From NCBI RefSeq assembly GCF_000585375.1, contig NZ_KK073874.1:4402001-4466000 (forward strand): a stretch of DNA of 64,000 bases, given 5' to 3'. Every line of letters begins with the position of its first letter. Positions within the stretch are counted from its first letter, which is position 1. The stretch comes from Cryptosporangium arvum DSM 44712. Its GTDB lineage: Bacteria > Actinomycetota > Actinomycetes > Mycobacteriales > Cryptosporangiaceae. The notes under the pieces are model-generated. The model was given only the letters and a program-made list of their open reading frames with translations, had not been told where the DNA came from and did no database searches. Below are positions 17,954 through 26,430 of the stretch, piece after piece. Both the position numbers and the translations under genes were made by a program.

Positions 17954-19411
17954 GCGCACCCGGCACGCCAGCTCCACCGCGAACCGGGTGTCGGGGTCGT
18001 CGAGGTCCAGGTGCAGGACCTCGCGGACCCGCTTGAGCCGGTACCCGACCGCGTTCGGGTGCAGGTTGAGCTCACGGCCGGCGTGGGCGAGGGAGTTGCG
18101 GTGCGCGAGGTAGGCGAGCAGCGTCTGCACCGCGGTGTGCGCGCGCTCGGGCCCGAGCGCGTCCAGCGGGTGCAGGATGTCGGTGAGCAGGCTGCGGCTG
18201 GTGGGGGAGGCGTAGACGTCGAGCAGCACCCGGCGCAGCCCGGTGACGTCGGTCAGCTCGACGCCGCCGAACCGGCCGGCCGCGATCGCCGACTCGGCCG
18301 CGATCCGCGCCTCGGCCGCCGAGGAGCGCAGCCCGGTCGCGCCGCTCTGCGGGGTGCCGAGGCCGAGCGTGTACTCCCAGCCGTCCCCGGCCAGCGAGCG
18401 CGCGTACTCCTGGATGCGCTCGGCCACCCCGCGCAGCCGCCGCTGGTGGTCGCCGGCGCCGTGGTCCTCGGTGCTGACCAGGATCAGGTCGTCCTGCACG
18501 AACGCGACGTGCCACATCTCGTCCCGCCCGTCGACGAGCTGCAGCGCGAACAGCTCCAGCGCCGGCTGCAGGCTGCGCGGCGCCCGCGCCTCCGGGTTGG
18601 CCAGCCCGACCGGGATCAGCCAGGCGGCGACGTGCGAGAGCTGGAGCGGGAGCCCGAGCCGCGCGGCCTGCCCGACGAACCCCTCCACCCGGGACGACTC
18701 GGCCAGCACCAGCTCGACGATGAGGTCGGCCCGGGACTGGGTCGGCGCGAACCGGTCGGTGATGCGGCGCTGCGCGACCCGGGACAACAGCGAGGCGATG
18801 ACCGGGAGCGCGAGCGCCGAGGCCGGGTCGGACGCCCCGACGAGCCGCCCGATCGGCACCTCGCCCACGCACACCGCGTCGGCGGCCGACCACGGGACGC
18901 TCGCGTCCTCGACCAGCCTGAGCTCCGCGCCGAGCGCCCGGTTCGCGGCGGCCAGGATGCTCTCCGGCGTGCAGTCGTTCCGCGCGGCCGCCTCGGTGGC
19001 CTTCTCGATGCCGTGGGTCGCGCGCATGATCGCTTCCGGCGCGCCCCCGGACAGCAGCCGGTCGACGGCGAGCGCGAGGTCCGCCGGTTTCGTGCCGGGA
19101 GCGGCGAACACCGGGACGCCACCCCGCTTGGCCAGCGCGACCGCGGTCTCCGGCAGCGCCAGCGCGGTGGTGAAGACGAGGCCGGCCAGCCGGCGGGCGC
19201 TCGCCTGGCGCAGCGCCACGTCGAGGCGGTACGGCGCGGGGTGCGCCTCGCCGGGCACGATGACGAGGGTGTCGGCCGGCATCGTGCTCAGCAGGTCCAG
19301 CGGCGTCACGTCGACACGCGCGACCGTCCGCTCGTCGGCCGGGCCGGCGCTGTGGCTCAGCCCGAGCCGCTCACCGTGTCCGAGGAGGTCGAGGACCGTC
19401 AGTTGTGCCAT
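17939..19411 (-). CDS. PucR family transcriptional regulator
   Basis: This 490-residue regulator has an N-terminal PucR ligand domain (TVLDLLGHGERLGL at its start), a middle region with CdaR-like character and a C-terminal HTH in AGRELNLHPNAVGYRLKRV. It lies between the peptide-transport genes and the DUF917-HyuA-M20 genes and is opposed to both, which suggests that it controls both. ATG 19411 and GTG 19417 are both possible starts, and both fall inside a perfect palindrome, so the protein may repress its own gene. Confidence 0.9.
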   Translation of the reverse strand: MAQLTVLDLLGHGERLGLSHSAGPADERTVARVDVTPLDLLSTMPADTLVIVPGEAHPAPYRLDVALRQASARRLAGLVFTTALALPETAVALAKRGGVPVFAAPGTKPADLALAVDRLLSGGAPEAIMRATHGIEKATEAAARNDCTPESILAAANRALGAELRLVEDASVPWSAADAVCVGEVPIGRLVGASDPASALALPVIASLLSRVAQRRITDRFAPTQSRADLIVELVLAESSRVEGFVGQAARLGLPLQLSHVAAWLIPVGLANPEARAPRSLQPALELFALQLVDGRDEMWHVAFVQDDLILVSTEDHGAGDHQRRLRGVAERIQEYARSLAGDGWEYTLGLGTPQSGATGLRSSAAEARIAAESAIAAGRFGGVELTDVTGLRRVLLDVYASPTSRSLLTDILHPLDALGPERAHTAVQTLLAYLAHRNSLAHAGRELNLHPNAVGYRLKRVREVLHLDLDDPDTRFAVELACRVRLLSA

Positions 19412-19463
19412 TGGCACAGTGTCACCAGATTCTCTGGGTCAGCGGACCATTTCTGCGATTCTC
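19404..19463. promoter_or_regulatory. Control region between the PucR gene and the DUF917 operon
   Basis: TGTGCCATTGGCACA (19404-19418) is a perfect 7+1+7 palindrome that covers the PucR start codon. GATTCTC occurs at 19428-19434 and again at 19457-19463, the same heptamer seen twice before the peptide-transport operon. These are plausible binding sites for the PucR protein; no experiment supports this yet. Confidence 0.45.
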
Positions 19464-19484
19464 GGCCGGCCATATCGTGAGCGC

Positions 19485-20573
19485 ATGGCGCTCATCACTG
19501 ACCGGGTCACGGCCGTCGCGGTCACCGACGTGGCCGCGCTCGCGGCCGGAGCGGCGATCTTCGGCACCGGAGGCGGCGGGGCCGTCTACACGACCCAGAT
19601 CGTCGCCGAAGCCGCGCTGGCCGACAACGGGCCGGTCGAGCTCGTGACCGTCGGCGACCTCGGCCCCGACGACCTCGTCATCTCGATGTCGGGCATCGGC
19701 GCGCCGACCGTCGGTATCGAGATGCTCTCCTCCGCGGGCCAGATCGAGCTGCTGGTTCGTGAGGCGGAGCGGGCGGCCGGTCGTCCGATCACGACGCTCA
19801 TGGCGGCCGAGATCGGCGGCAGCAACGGGGTCGGGCCGGTGGGCTGGGCGTCCCGTCTCGGGCTCAAACTCCTCGACGCGGACGGCATGGGCAGAGCCTT
19901 CCCCGACGCGGCGATGGTCGCGATGAACGTCGCCGGGGTGCCGTGCGACTTCTCGGTGCTCAGCGACGTCGTCGGCAACGTGTCGGTGATCAAGACCGTC
20001 GACCTGCACTGGCTGGAACGCCACGCGCGGGCCCTCACCGTCGCCAGCGGCTCGATCTGCCTGGGCGTGCACTACCCGCTCACCCACGAGACGGCGCGCG
20101 GCGCGGTCATCGAGGGCACGGTCAGCGCCGCGATCCGGGTCGGCCACGCGCTGCTCTCGTCGCCGGAGCCGGTGGCCGCCGTCGCCGCGGCGCTGGACGG
20201 GAAGATCCTGCTCACCGGTAAGATCGCCGACCTCGACCGGCGCACCGAGGGTGGGTTCGCCCGCGGCTCGGTGACGATCGCCGGCACCGGGGCCGACCGC
20301 GACCGGCTGCAGCGCATCGAACTGCAGAACGAGAACCTGATCGTGCTCGAGGACGGCGAGGTCCTGGTGAGCGTGCCGGACAACGTGACGATCATCGACG
20401 CCGAGACCGGCCACGCGATCACGACCGAGATGCTCCGCTACGGGCAGCGCGTCTCGGTGCTGGCCTGGGCGTGCGACCCGATCTGGCGCAGCCGGCGCGG
20501 CCTGGAGCTCGCCGGGCCGCAGGCGTTCGGGTACGACCTGACCTACGTCCCGTTCGGAGGCGGTCTCCAGTGA
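19485..20573 (+). CDS. DUF917 domain protein (S-methyl-thiohydantoin desulfurase-like)
   Basis: The 362-residue product is a full-length DUF917 protein, with GTGGGGAVYTTQIVAEA near the start and GDLGPDDLVISMSGIGAPT, ETTLMAAEIGGSNG-type motifs in the first third. DUF917 proteins are commonly encoded beside HyuA-type hydantoinases, as here. Their biochemistry is poorly known, and the superfamily has been named after S-methyl-thiohydantoin desulfurase. ATG 19485 follows a short leader with two GATTCTC boxes. The stop overlaps the next GTG start by three bases. Confidence 0.88.
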   Translation: MALITDRVTAVAVTDVAALAAGAAIFGTGGGGAVYTTQIVAEAALADNGPVELVTVGDLGPDDLVISMSGIGAPTVGIEMLSSAGQIELLVREAERAAGRPITTLMAAEIGGSNGVGPVGWASRLGLKLLDADGMGRAFPDAAMVAMNVAGVPCDFSVLSDVVGNVSVIKTVDLHWLERHARALTVASGSICLGVHYPLTHETARGAVIEGTVSAAIRVGHALLSSPEPVAAVAAALDGKILLTGKIADLDRRTEGGFARGSVTIAGTGADRDRLQRIELQNENLIVLEDGEVLVSVPDNVTIIDAETGHAITTEMLRYGQRVSVLAWACDPIWRSRRGLELAGPQAFGYDLTYVPFGGGLQ

Positions 20574-22144
20574 ATCGCGATCTTTCCCTCGGCGTCGACG
20601 TCGGGGGCACGAACACCGACGCGGTCGTGATCGACGGCGCCGGCGCGGTGCTCGCCCACACCAAGCAGGCGACGACCGACGACGTCACCGGCGGCATCCG
20701 CGCCGCGATCGCCGCGGTGCTGGCGGCGCTCGGCGACGACCGCTCGCGGGTCTCCCGGGTAATGCTCGGCACCACCCACGCGACGAACGCGATCGTCGCC
20801 CGGCGCCACCTCGACCGCGTCGCGGCGATCCGCCTCGGCGCCCCCGCCGCCACCGAGTACCCCCCGCTGCTCGGCTGGCCCGCCGACCTGGCCGGACTGG
20901 TGTTGGCCGGCTCCGCGATGGTCGGCGGCGGCCACATGGTCGACGGGACGCCGATCGCTCCGCTGGACCGCGACACGATCCTGCGGTTCCTGGACCGGAA
21001 CCAGTTCGACGCGGTCGCGGTCACCGGCATCTTCAGCCCGTCGACGCCCGACCAGGAGCTGGAGGTCGCCGACCTCGTCCGCGCCCACCTCGGCCCGGAC
21101 GCGCGGATCTTCCTGAGCCACGACATCGGCCCCACCGGGCTGCTCGAACGCGAGAACGCCACCGTGCTGAACGCGGCCCTCTACAGCGTCGCCCGCGCGG
21201 TGACCGAGGCGCTGCTGACCGTCGTCGCGGAGGAAGGCCTGGACGCGGTCACGTTCTTCGCGCAGAACGACGGCACGCTGATGTCGCTCGACTACGCCGC
21301 GCAGTACCCCGTGCTGACGATCGGGTCGGGACCCGCGAACTCGATCCGCGGCGCCGCCTACCTGTCCGGCGCCGCCGACGCGATCGTCATCGACGTCGGC
21401 GGCACCACGTCCGACCTGGGTGTCGTCGTCAACGGCTTCCCGCGTGAGTCCACGCTCCCGCGCGAGATCGGCGGCGTCCGGACGAACTTCCGGATGCCCG
21501 ACGTGGTGAGCCTCGGCGTCGGCGGCGGCACCACGGTGGACGTGGCGACCGGTGCGGTGGGGCCCGGCTCGGTCGGGTACCGCATCGCCTCCGAGGCGCT
21601 ACTGTTCGGCGGCGGCACCCCGACGCTCACCGACGCGGCCGCGCTCGCGGGCGCGTCGATCGCCGGGCGGTCGCTGCCCACGCAGCCGGCCGCGGTCCGC
21701 TCGGCGCTGCGCGCCGCGCTCGACACCGCACGCACCCGCCTGGCCGACGCGGTCGAGCGCCTGTCGCTCGGGCGGGCCGACCTGCCGCTCGTGGTGGTGG
21801 GCGGCGGCGGGTTCCTGGTGCCCGACGACCTGCCGGGAGCCGGCCCGATCGTCCGGACCGAGCACGGCGACGTGGCCAACGCGGTGGGCGCGGCGATCTC
21901 GCTGGCCGGTGGCCGCGCGGACCGGATCGGGGTGCTCGACGACCGCGAGGCGACGATCGCCCAGGCCTCCGAGGCCGCGATCGCGAAAGCCATCCAGGCC
22001 GGCGCCGACCCCCTCGAAGTCGCCGTCGTCGACGTGCTCGAGGTGCCGGTCACCTACACCGACCGGCCGACCGTGAAGGTGTCGGTGAAGGCCGCCGGGC
22101 CGCTGGCCCGGCTGGGGGAGCGGGCCGGGGCGCGGTCGGCATGA
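20570..22144 (+). CDS. Hydantoinase/oxoprolinase family protein (HyuA-like)
   Basis: The 524-residue product has the ASKHA-type ATP-binding fold of HyuA and 5-oxoprolinase: phosphate-1 LGVDVGGTNTDAVV at the N-terminus, GTTHATNAIV, and the second phosphate motif IVIDVGGTTSDLGVV near residue 270. The family opens hydantoin or 5-oxoproline rings with ATP. It is shorter than classical HyuA (about 690 residues), the usual size for DUF917-linked members. No hyuB gene is present. GTG 20570 sits in a GTGA overlap. The following M20 amidohydrolase could remove the N-carbamoyl or N-acyl group that ring opening produces. Confidence 0.88.
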   Translation: MNRDLSLGVDVGGTNTDAVVIDGAGAVLAHTKQATTDDVTGGIRAAIAAVLAALGDDRSRVSRVMLGTTHATNAIVARRHLDRVAAIRLGAPAATEYPPLLGWPADLAGLVLAGSAMVGGGHMVDGTPIAPLDRDTILRFLDRNQFDAVAVTGIFSPSTPDQELEVADLVRAHLGPDARIFLSHDIGPTGLLERENATVLNAALYSVARAVTEALLTVVAEEGLDAVTFFAQNDGTLMSLDYAAQYPVLTIGSGPANSIRGAAYLSGAADAIVIDVGGTTSDLGVVVNGFPRESTLPREIGGVRTNFRMPDVVSLGVGGGTTVDVATGAVGPGSVGYRIASEALLFGGGTPTLTDAAALAGASIAGRSLPTQPAAVRSALRAALDTARTRLADAVERLSLGRADLPLVVVGGGGFLVPDDLPGAGPIVRTEHGDVANAVGAAISLAGGRADRIGVLDDREATIAQASEAAIAKAIQAGADPLEVAVVDVLEVPVTYTDRPTVKVSVKAAGPLARLGERAGARSA

Positions 22145-23286
22145 GCGGCGACCTGGTCGCGTTGCGGCGGGCGCTGCACGCCTCGCCGGAGGTGGGGCTG
22201 CACCTGCCGGGCACGCAGGCGGCGATCCTCGACGCGCTCGACGGGCTCGGTCTTCAGATCGTGGTGGGGCGCGGGCTCAGCTCGGTGACCGCGGTGCTGC
22301 GCGGCGGGCGGCCGGGCCCGGTGGTGCTGCTGCGCTCGGACATGGACGCGCTGCCGATCGTCGAGGCGACCGGGCTGCCGTTCGCGTCGCGGAACGGCGC
22401 GATGCACGCGTGCGGTCACGACCTGCACATGGCCGGGCTGGTCGGGGCGGCCCGGCTGCTGGCCGCGCGCCGGGCCTCGTTACCCGGCACGGTCGTGTTC
22501 ATGTTCCAGCCCGGCGAGGAGGGCTACGCGGGCGGCCGCCTGATGATCGACGAGGGTGTGCTCTCCGCGGCCGGCGAGCGTCCGGTCGCGGCCTACGCCG
22601 TGCACGTCGACTGCGTGACCCCCGGCGGGCAGCTCGTCACCCGGCCGGGGCCGATCATGTCGAGCGCCAGCGCCCTGCGGGTGCGGGTGACCGGGACCGG
22701 AGGCCACGCCGCCTACCCGCACCACGCGGTGGACCCGGTTCCGGTGGCCGCGGAGATCGTTCTCGCGGTGCAGTCGTTCGCCGCCCGCCGGGTGCCGGTC
22801 TCCGACCCCGCTGTGCTGTCGGTGACGCGCCTGGCGTCGGACTCGGCCGCGAGCAACGTGCTGGCCGGCGCGGTCGACCTCGAGGTGAACATCCGCACGC
22901 TCTCCCGGGAGACGCTCGAACTCGTCCGCTCCGGGCTGCCCGCGCTCGTCACCGGGATCGGCGAGGCCCACGGGTGCGCGGTCACCGTCGAGTACGTCGA
23001 CTCGTACCCGGTGACCGTCAACGACCCGGCCGAGACCGAGCGGGTGCTGGCGCTGCTCGACGAACGCTACGGCGACCGCGTGGTGCGCCTGCCGTTCCCC
23101 GGGATGGCGTCCGAGGACTTCGCGTACGTCCTCGACGAGGTGCCCGGCAGCCTGGTGTTCTTCGGCGTCCGGCCGCCGGAAGGATCCACCGGCGGAATGC
23201 ACTCCGACCGGGCCACGTTCGACGACTCCCACCTCGACGAGCACGCCGCGTTGCTCGCCGAACTGGCCGTCCGGCGCCTTCAATGA
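22141..23286 (+). CDS. M20 family amidohydrolase (hippurate/N-acyl-amino-acid hydrolase type)
   Basis: The 381-residue enzyme begins with the M20D motifs LRRALHASPEVGLHLPGTQ and has LLRSDMDALPI, NGAMHACGHDLHMA, FQPGEEGYAGG and TGTGGHAAYPH, followed by the late metal ligand in GMASEDFAY. These carry the conserved Cys and His metal ligands and the catalytic Glu pair. Family members cleave N-acyl amino acids and related amides. It is the last gene of the DUF917-HyuA unit (ATGA overlap). It belongs to a different subgroup from the M20 enzyme at 4119, so the two loci probably act on different acyl groups. Confidence 0.9.
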   Translation: MSGDLVALRRALHASPEVGLHLPGTQAAILDALDGLGLQIVVGRGLSSVTAVLRGGRPGPVVLLRSDMDALPIVEATGLPFASRNGAMHACGHDLHMAGLVGAARLLAARRASLPGTVVFMFQPGEEGYAGGRLMIDEGVLSAAGERPVAAYAVHVDCVTPGGQLVTRPGPIMSSASALRVRVTGTGGHAAYPHHAVDPVPVAAEIVLAVQSFAARRVPVSDPAVLSVTRLASDSAASNVLAGAVDLEVNIRTLSRETLELVRSGLPALVTGIGEAHGCAVTVEYVDSYPVTVNDPAETERVLALLDERYGDRVVRLPFPGMASEDFAYVLDEVPGSLVFFGVRPPEGSTGGMHSDRATFDDSHLDEHAALLAELAVRRLQ

Positions 23287-23289
23287 GGT

Positions 23290-23826
23290 ATGTCTGACGC
23301 CACCCTGTTCCTGATGGTCGGGCTCCCGGCCGCCGGCAAGACCACACGCGCCCGTGAGCTCGCCGCCGCGCACCGGGCGCTGCGCCTGACGCCGGACCAC
23401 TGGATGATCCCGCTGTTCGGCGACTCGATGGCCGACGGCAAACGCTGGGTGCTGGAAGGCCGGCTCGTCTCGGTCGCGCTGCAGGCGCTGCGGCTCGGCA
23501 CGAGCGTGGTGCTCGACTACGGGCTCTGGGGGCGGGACGAACGCTCCGCGCTCCGCTGGCTGGCCCGGTGGTGCTCGGCGACCTGCCAGGTGGTGTATCT
23601 GCCGGTGGAGAAGGAGATGCAGCTCGCGCGCATCGCCGCGCGCCGGGAGACGGCGGCGCACGAGACGTTCCCGATGACCGAGGCCGATCTGGACGGGTGG
23701 CGCCCGCAGTTCGAGGTGCCCGATGCCGCCGAGCTCGGTGGGGGTGAGCTCCCGGAGCCGCCGCCGGGGTGGGGGAACTGGGGTGAGTGGGCCGCGGACC
23801 ACTGGCCGTCGTGTCTCGACGGTTAG
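23290..23826 (+). CDS. P-loop kinase-like ATP-binding protein
   Basis: The 178-residue protein has a Walker A motif GLPAAGKTT at residues about 11-19, followed by DHWMIPLFGD and SVVLDYGLWGRDER, which resembles the Walker B/LID region of zeta-toxin- and chloramphenicol-phosphotransferase-like AAA proteins. The C-terminus is rich in Trp and Pro. It starts three bases after the M20 stop, so it may be the last operon member, but no pathway link is evident. It probably phosphorylates a small molecule; the substrate is unknown. Confidence 0.75.
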   Translation: MSDATLFLMVGLPAAGKTTRARELAAAHRALRLTPDHWMIPLFGDSMADGKRWVLEGRLVSVALQALRLGTSVVLDYGLWGRDERSALRWLARWCSATCQVVYLPVEKEMQLARIAARRETAAHETFPMTEADLDGWRPQFEVPDAAELGGGELPEPPPGWGNWGEWAADHWPSCLDG

Positions 23827-23832
23827 CCCGAC

Positions 23833-23860
23833 TTGACCTCACGTCGGCTTCAGCTTTTAC
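23833..23860 (+). promoter_or_regulatory. Possible promoter of the SnoaL-like gene
   Basis: TTGACC at 23833-23838 and TTTTAC at 23855-23860 are separated by 16 bases, a sigma-70-like arrangement that would start transcription about ten bases or fewer before the ATG at 23871. The match to -10 is weak. Confidence 0.35.
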
Positions 23861-23870
23861 CGTGCTGACC

Positions 23871-24302
23871 ATGACGAACGAACCGCCGTACTCCACCACC
23901 ACACTCGACTCCGACGACGAGGAGGCGATCCGCGGGATCGTCCGGGACGTCGAGGAGGGCTTCAACCGGAACGAGCCCGAGCTGCTCGGTGTCCACCTGG
24001 CTCAGGACGCCGTCGTCGGCAACGCCCTCGGCGTCTGGTCGGAGGGCCGGGCCGCGATCGACGAGGCGAACCGGGTGGGACTGGCCGGGTTCCTCCGGGA
24101 CGCGACCGCCCACTACGAGGTGTCCGGCGTGGCCGCCCTCGCGCCCGACGTCGCGGTGGCGCAGAAGCGCGCGTGGTCGACGCACACGGCGGCGGACGCC
24201 GGTGAGGAACCGGAGATGATCGCGCTCTACGTCTTCGTCCGGCGTGACGGACGCTGGTGGATCGCGCGTCGGCAGAACACGTTGGTGGCCCCGCGCGCCT
24301 AG
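23871..24302 (+). CDS. SnoaL/NTF2-like protein (SgcJ/EcaC type)
   Basis: The 143-residue product fits the cone-shaped SgcJ/EcaC/NTF2-like fold: EEAIRGIVRDVEEGFNRNEPE helix, the acidic turn LAQDAVVGNALG, and a final sheet with YVFVRRDGRWWIARRQNT. Such proteins bind small hydrophobic ligands or act as small isomerases; no catalytic set can be assigned. It uses ATG 23871 and ends with TAG directly before two 17-bp repeats and the IS element. It was convergent with the VOC gene before the insertion. Confidence 0.8.
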   Translation: MTNEPPYSTTTLDSDDEEAIRGIVRDVEEGFNRNEPELLGVHLAQDAVVGNALGVWSEGRAAIDEANRVGLAGFLRDATAHYEVSGVAALAPDVAVAQKRAWSTHTAADAGEEPEMIALYVFVRRDGRWWIARRQNTLVAPRA

Positions 24303-24336
24303 CCGAGCTGCGCGCCTGACCGAGCTGCGCGCCTAG
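24303..24336. repeat. Two tandem 17-bp repeats at the IS insertion site
   Basis: CCGAGCTGCGCGCCTGA (24303-24319) is followed by CCGAGCTGCGCGCCTAG (24320-24336), with a partial copy in the preceding stop region (24293-24302). The second copy ends in CTAG, the duplicated target of the IS. Confidence 0.7.
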
Positions 24337-25265
24337 GGCCTGTTTGAAAAGCTGGTCACCGTAGCCATTCGTTGATCGCGGCGATGTGCAGCGTCGTGAG
24401 AAAGCGGACGGCGAGTTTGTCGTAGCGAGTCGCGACCGCCCGGTAGCGCTTGAGGCGGTTGATCCCGCACTCGACCGCGTGGCGCTGCTTGTAGGTCTCG
24501 GCGTTGAACGTCGGTGGGCGGCCGCCGGCGCTGCCGCGACGTCGGCGGTGGGCCAACCGGTCGGCTGGTTCGGGGATGGTGGCGCGGATTCCGCGTCGGC
24601 GCAGGTAGACGCGGTTGGCGCGGGATCCGTAGGCCTTATCGGCTAGGACCCCGCGCCGGCCGTGTCCTGGGCCTGCCGACTCGACCGGGGACACCGATCG
24701 CGTCGATCACCGGCTGGAACTGCGGCGCGTCTCCGGCCTGCCCGGCGGTGACCAGCAGCGACAGCGGACGCTGTCCGCCCTCGGCCGCGAGATGGATCTT
24801 GGTGCTCAACCCGCCGCGTGACCGTCCCAGACCATGGTCGTTGGGCTCTGCGGTGCACCCTCCCGGCGGTTGTTTCTGATCGACCCCCTTTTACGGGCGC
24901 CCGCGGCGTGCTGGTGAGCCCGGACCACGGTGGAGTCGACGGACACGTCCCAGGTGATCAGCCCCCGGGCCTGGGCGCGGGACTGCAGATCGGACACGAT
25001 GCGCGCCCAGGTCCCGTCCCGCTGCCAGTCCCGGAACAGCGCATACGCGGTCTCCCACGGCCCATACCGTTCGGGCAGGTCCCGCCACGGCGCCCCGGTC
25101 CTCACCCGCCACCGGATCCCATCAATGACCTGCCGCCGCGAACGCGGCGGCCGACCACCCGGCTTAGCCGACGGCAACACCGCCGACAAGACTTCCCACT
25201 CCGCATTCGTCAGATCACCACGAGCCACGCATCACCCAACGAACGAAGCGCTTTTCAAACACGCC
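24337..25265 (-). mobile_element. IS5-family insertion sequence with CTAG target duplication
   Basis: The element is 929 bp. Its ends are inverted repeats: GGCCTGTTTGAAAAGC at 24337-24352 and, read on the minus strand, GGCGTGTTTGAAAAGC at 25250-25265 (15 of 16 match). CTAG flanks both sides (24333-24336 and 25266-25269), which fits the 4-bp target duplication of this family. One transposase reading unit on the minus strand fills it. The right CTAG supplies the stop codon of the neighbouring VOC gene, so the insertion did no coding damage. Confidence 0.88.
24356..25228 (-). pseudogene. IS5-family transposase, split by two frame changes
   Basis: The N-terminal part (25228 down to about 24890) starts MARGDLTNAEWEVL and carries the DUF4096-like region plus SVDSTVVRAHQHAAGARK with the first catalytic Asp. 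Similarity then continues in another frame (QPPGGCTAEPNDHGLGRS, GGLSTKIHLA) after a run AAAAGGGGG on the minus strand (24884-24892), a plausible -1 slippage site. It returns to the first frame at [20 protein letters not shown] after a run of four G (24649-24652), where an extra base seems inserted. The C-terminal [24 protein letters not shown] contains the catalytic Glu. The first shift may be programmed; the second looks like a mutation, so the copy is probably inactive. Confidence 0.8.
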
Positions 25266-25706
25266 CTAGTCGAGCTGCTCGGCCAGGGCGACGAGGATGC
25301 CGGCGGGGCCGCGGAGGTAGCAGAGCCGGTAGCTGTCGCCGTACCGGATCAGGTCGCCGAGCAGCTCGGCGCCGTGCGGACGCAGGCGGTCGAGCACGGC
25401 GTCGAGGTCGTCGACGGCGAACATGAGGCGGTGGGCGCCCAGCGTGTTCGCCGGGGCGCGCGGATCGTCGGCAGGGGTGTCCGGCGAGTGGTACCTGGTC
25501 AGCTCGACCCGCGCGTGGCCGTCGGGGGTACGCATCATCGCGATGTCCGACCGGACGCCCACCAGCCCGACGAGGCGATCCACCTCGCTGCCCTCGACCG
25601 TCGCCTCACCTTCCAGCTCCAGCCCGAGCGCACCGAAGAACGCCTTCGCCGCCTCCAGGTCGTCGACGACGATCGCGACGTTGTCCAGTCGTTTCAGTCC
25701 GGTCAT
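25266..25706 (-). CDS. VOC family protein (glyoxalase/dioxygenase fold)
   Basis: The 146-residue product has the paired beta-alpha-beta-beta-beta modules of the vicinal-oxygen-chelate fold: LKRLDNVAIVVDDLEAAKAF at the N-terminus and HRLMFAVDDLDAVLDRL in the middle, ending YLRGPAGILVALAEQ. Putative metal ligands are the His/Glu residues of these strands. I chose ATG 25706; the upstream in-frame ATG at 25790 adds unrelated residues. Substrate unknown. Its TAG stop coincides with the right CTAG of the IS. Confidence 0.82.
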   Translation of the reverse strand: MTGLKRLDNVAIVVDDLEAAKAFFGALGLELEGEATVEGSEVDRLVGLVGVRSDIAMMRTPDGHARVELTRYHSPDTPADDPRAPANTLGAHRLMFAVDDLDAVLDRLRPHGAELLGDLIRYGDSYRLCYLRGPAGILVALAEQLD

Positions 25707-25752
25707 ACCGTTCAGCCTTCCGCACGCACCGCGATTTGTCGGCCCGGAGCGG

Positions 25753-26160
25753 TCAGCCGATGCGGAACGTCTTCGTGGACTTGGTGCCACCCGCGTACCA
25801 GACCTCGAGCACGGCCTTGTCGATCGAGCCCGGGTCGACCGTCGGAATACTCGCCTGCACGGTGCGGCCGGTGGTGCAGGACGTCGCGGTGGAGGACGTC
25901 TTCACGACGGAGTTCGACGGCGTCCGGTACACCACGCGCGCGGAGATGCACTTCGAACCGGACGTCTTCTTGGCCGTGACGAACCCGGTGAGCACGTACG
26001 GGCTGTCGTCGGACTGCGAGACCTTCGTGTAGCCCTGACCGCCGAGAATGGAGTGCGTGCCGGTCGCGACGACACGCGCCGCCTGCGCCGCGGGCGCGAA
26101 CGCCAGGGCCGCCACGGTGCTTGCTGCGGCCGTGGCGATGACCAGGTGCGAGGTGCGCAT
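25753..26160 (-). CDS. Small secreted protein of unknown function
   Basis: The 135-residue product begins with a Sec signal peptide (MRTSHLVIATAAASTVAALAF then an AQA-like cleavage site near residue 27). The mature domain of about 105 residues is rich in Ser, Thr and Val, has two cysteines (SKCISARV and ATSCTTGR) that could form a disulfide, and looks like an all-beta domain. I do not recognise a family. The gene stands alone between the VOC gene and a second secreted-protein gene in the opposite direction. Confidence 0.7.
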   Translation of the reverse strand: MRTSHLVIATAAASTVAALAFAPAAQAARVVATGTHSILGGQGYTKVSQSDDSPYVLTGFVTAKKTSGSKCISARVVYRTPSNSVVKTSSTATSCTTGRTVQASIPTVDPGSIDKAVLEVWYAGGTKSTKTFRIG

Positions 26161-26430
26161 GAGGCTCCGTTCGTCGTTCCCGTGGCAGTTCCCGGCGGAT
26201 GGTAGGACACCGCGGCGAGCGGCAACCGGTCGTCGGCGTGCGCTCCAGACCGTCGGTGGCCCCGGGCGAGGGCCGGAACCGCGGACCCAGCCGTTCGGCC
26301 CAGGGGCGGGTCCACCCGACGGCTCTTGGCGAGGTGCGGTGAAAGCGCCGTGACCGCGCCCGAGCGCCTCCGTTGTGCCGGGAGCCGGACGAAGGTGATT
26401 CGGCTGATCGGAAACTCTTGGGGGGATTCC
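26161..26430. other. Intergenic region without recognised feature
   Basis: These 270 bases separate two divergent secreted-protein genes and must hold both promoters. I see no clear -35/-10 pair, hairpin or repeat in it. Confidence 0.5.

Noticed and set aside
18011-19480. Plus-strand open frame over the PucR gene
   Set aside because: It is antisense to a complete PucR protein and lacks conserved motifs or a ribosome binding site.
24356-25228. Calling the transposase intact with a single programmed frameshift
   Set aside because: A second frame change at the G4 run (24649-24652) is also needed to restore the C-terminal part, so the copy is more likely inactive.
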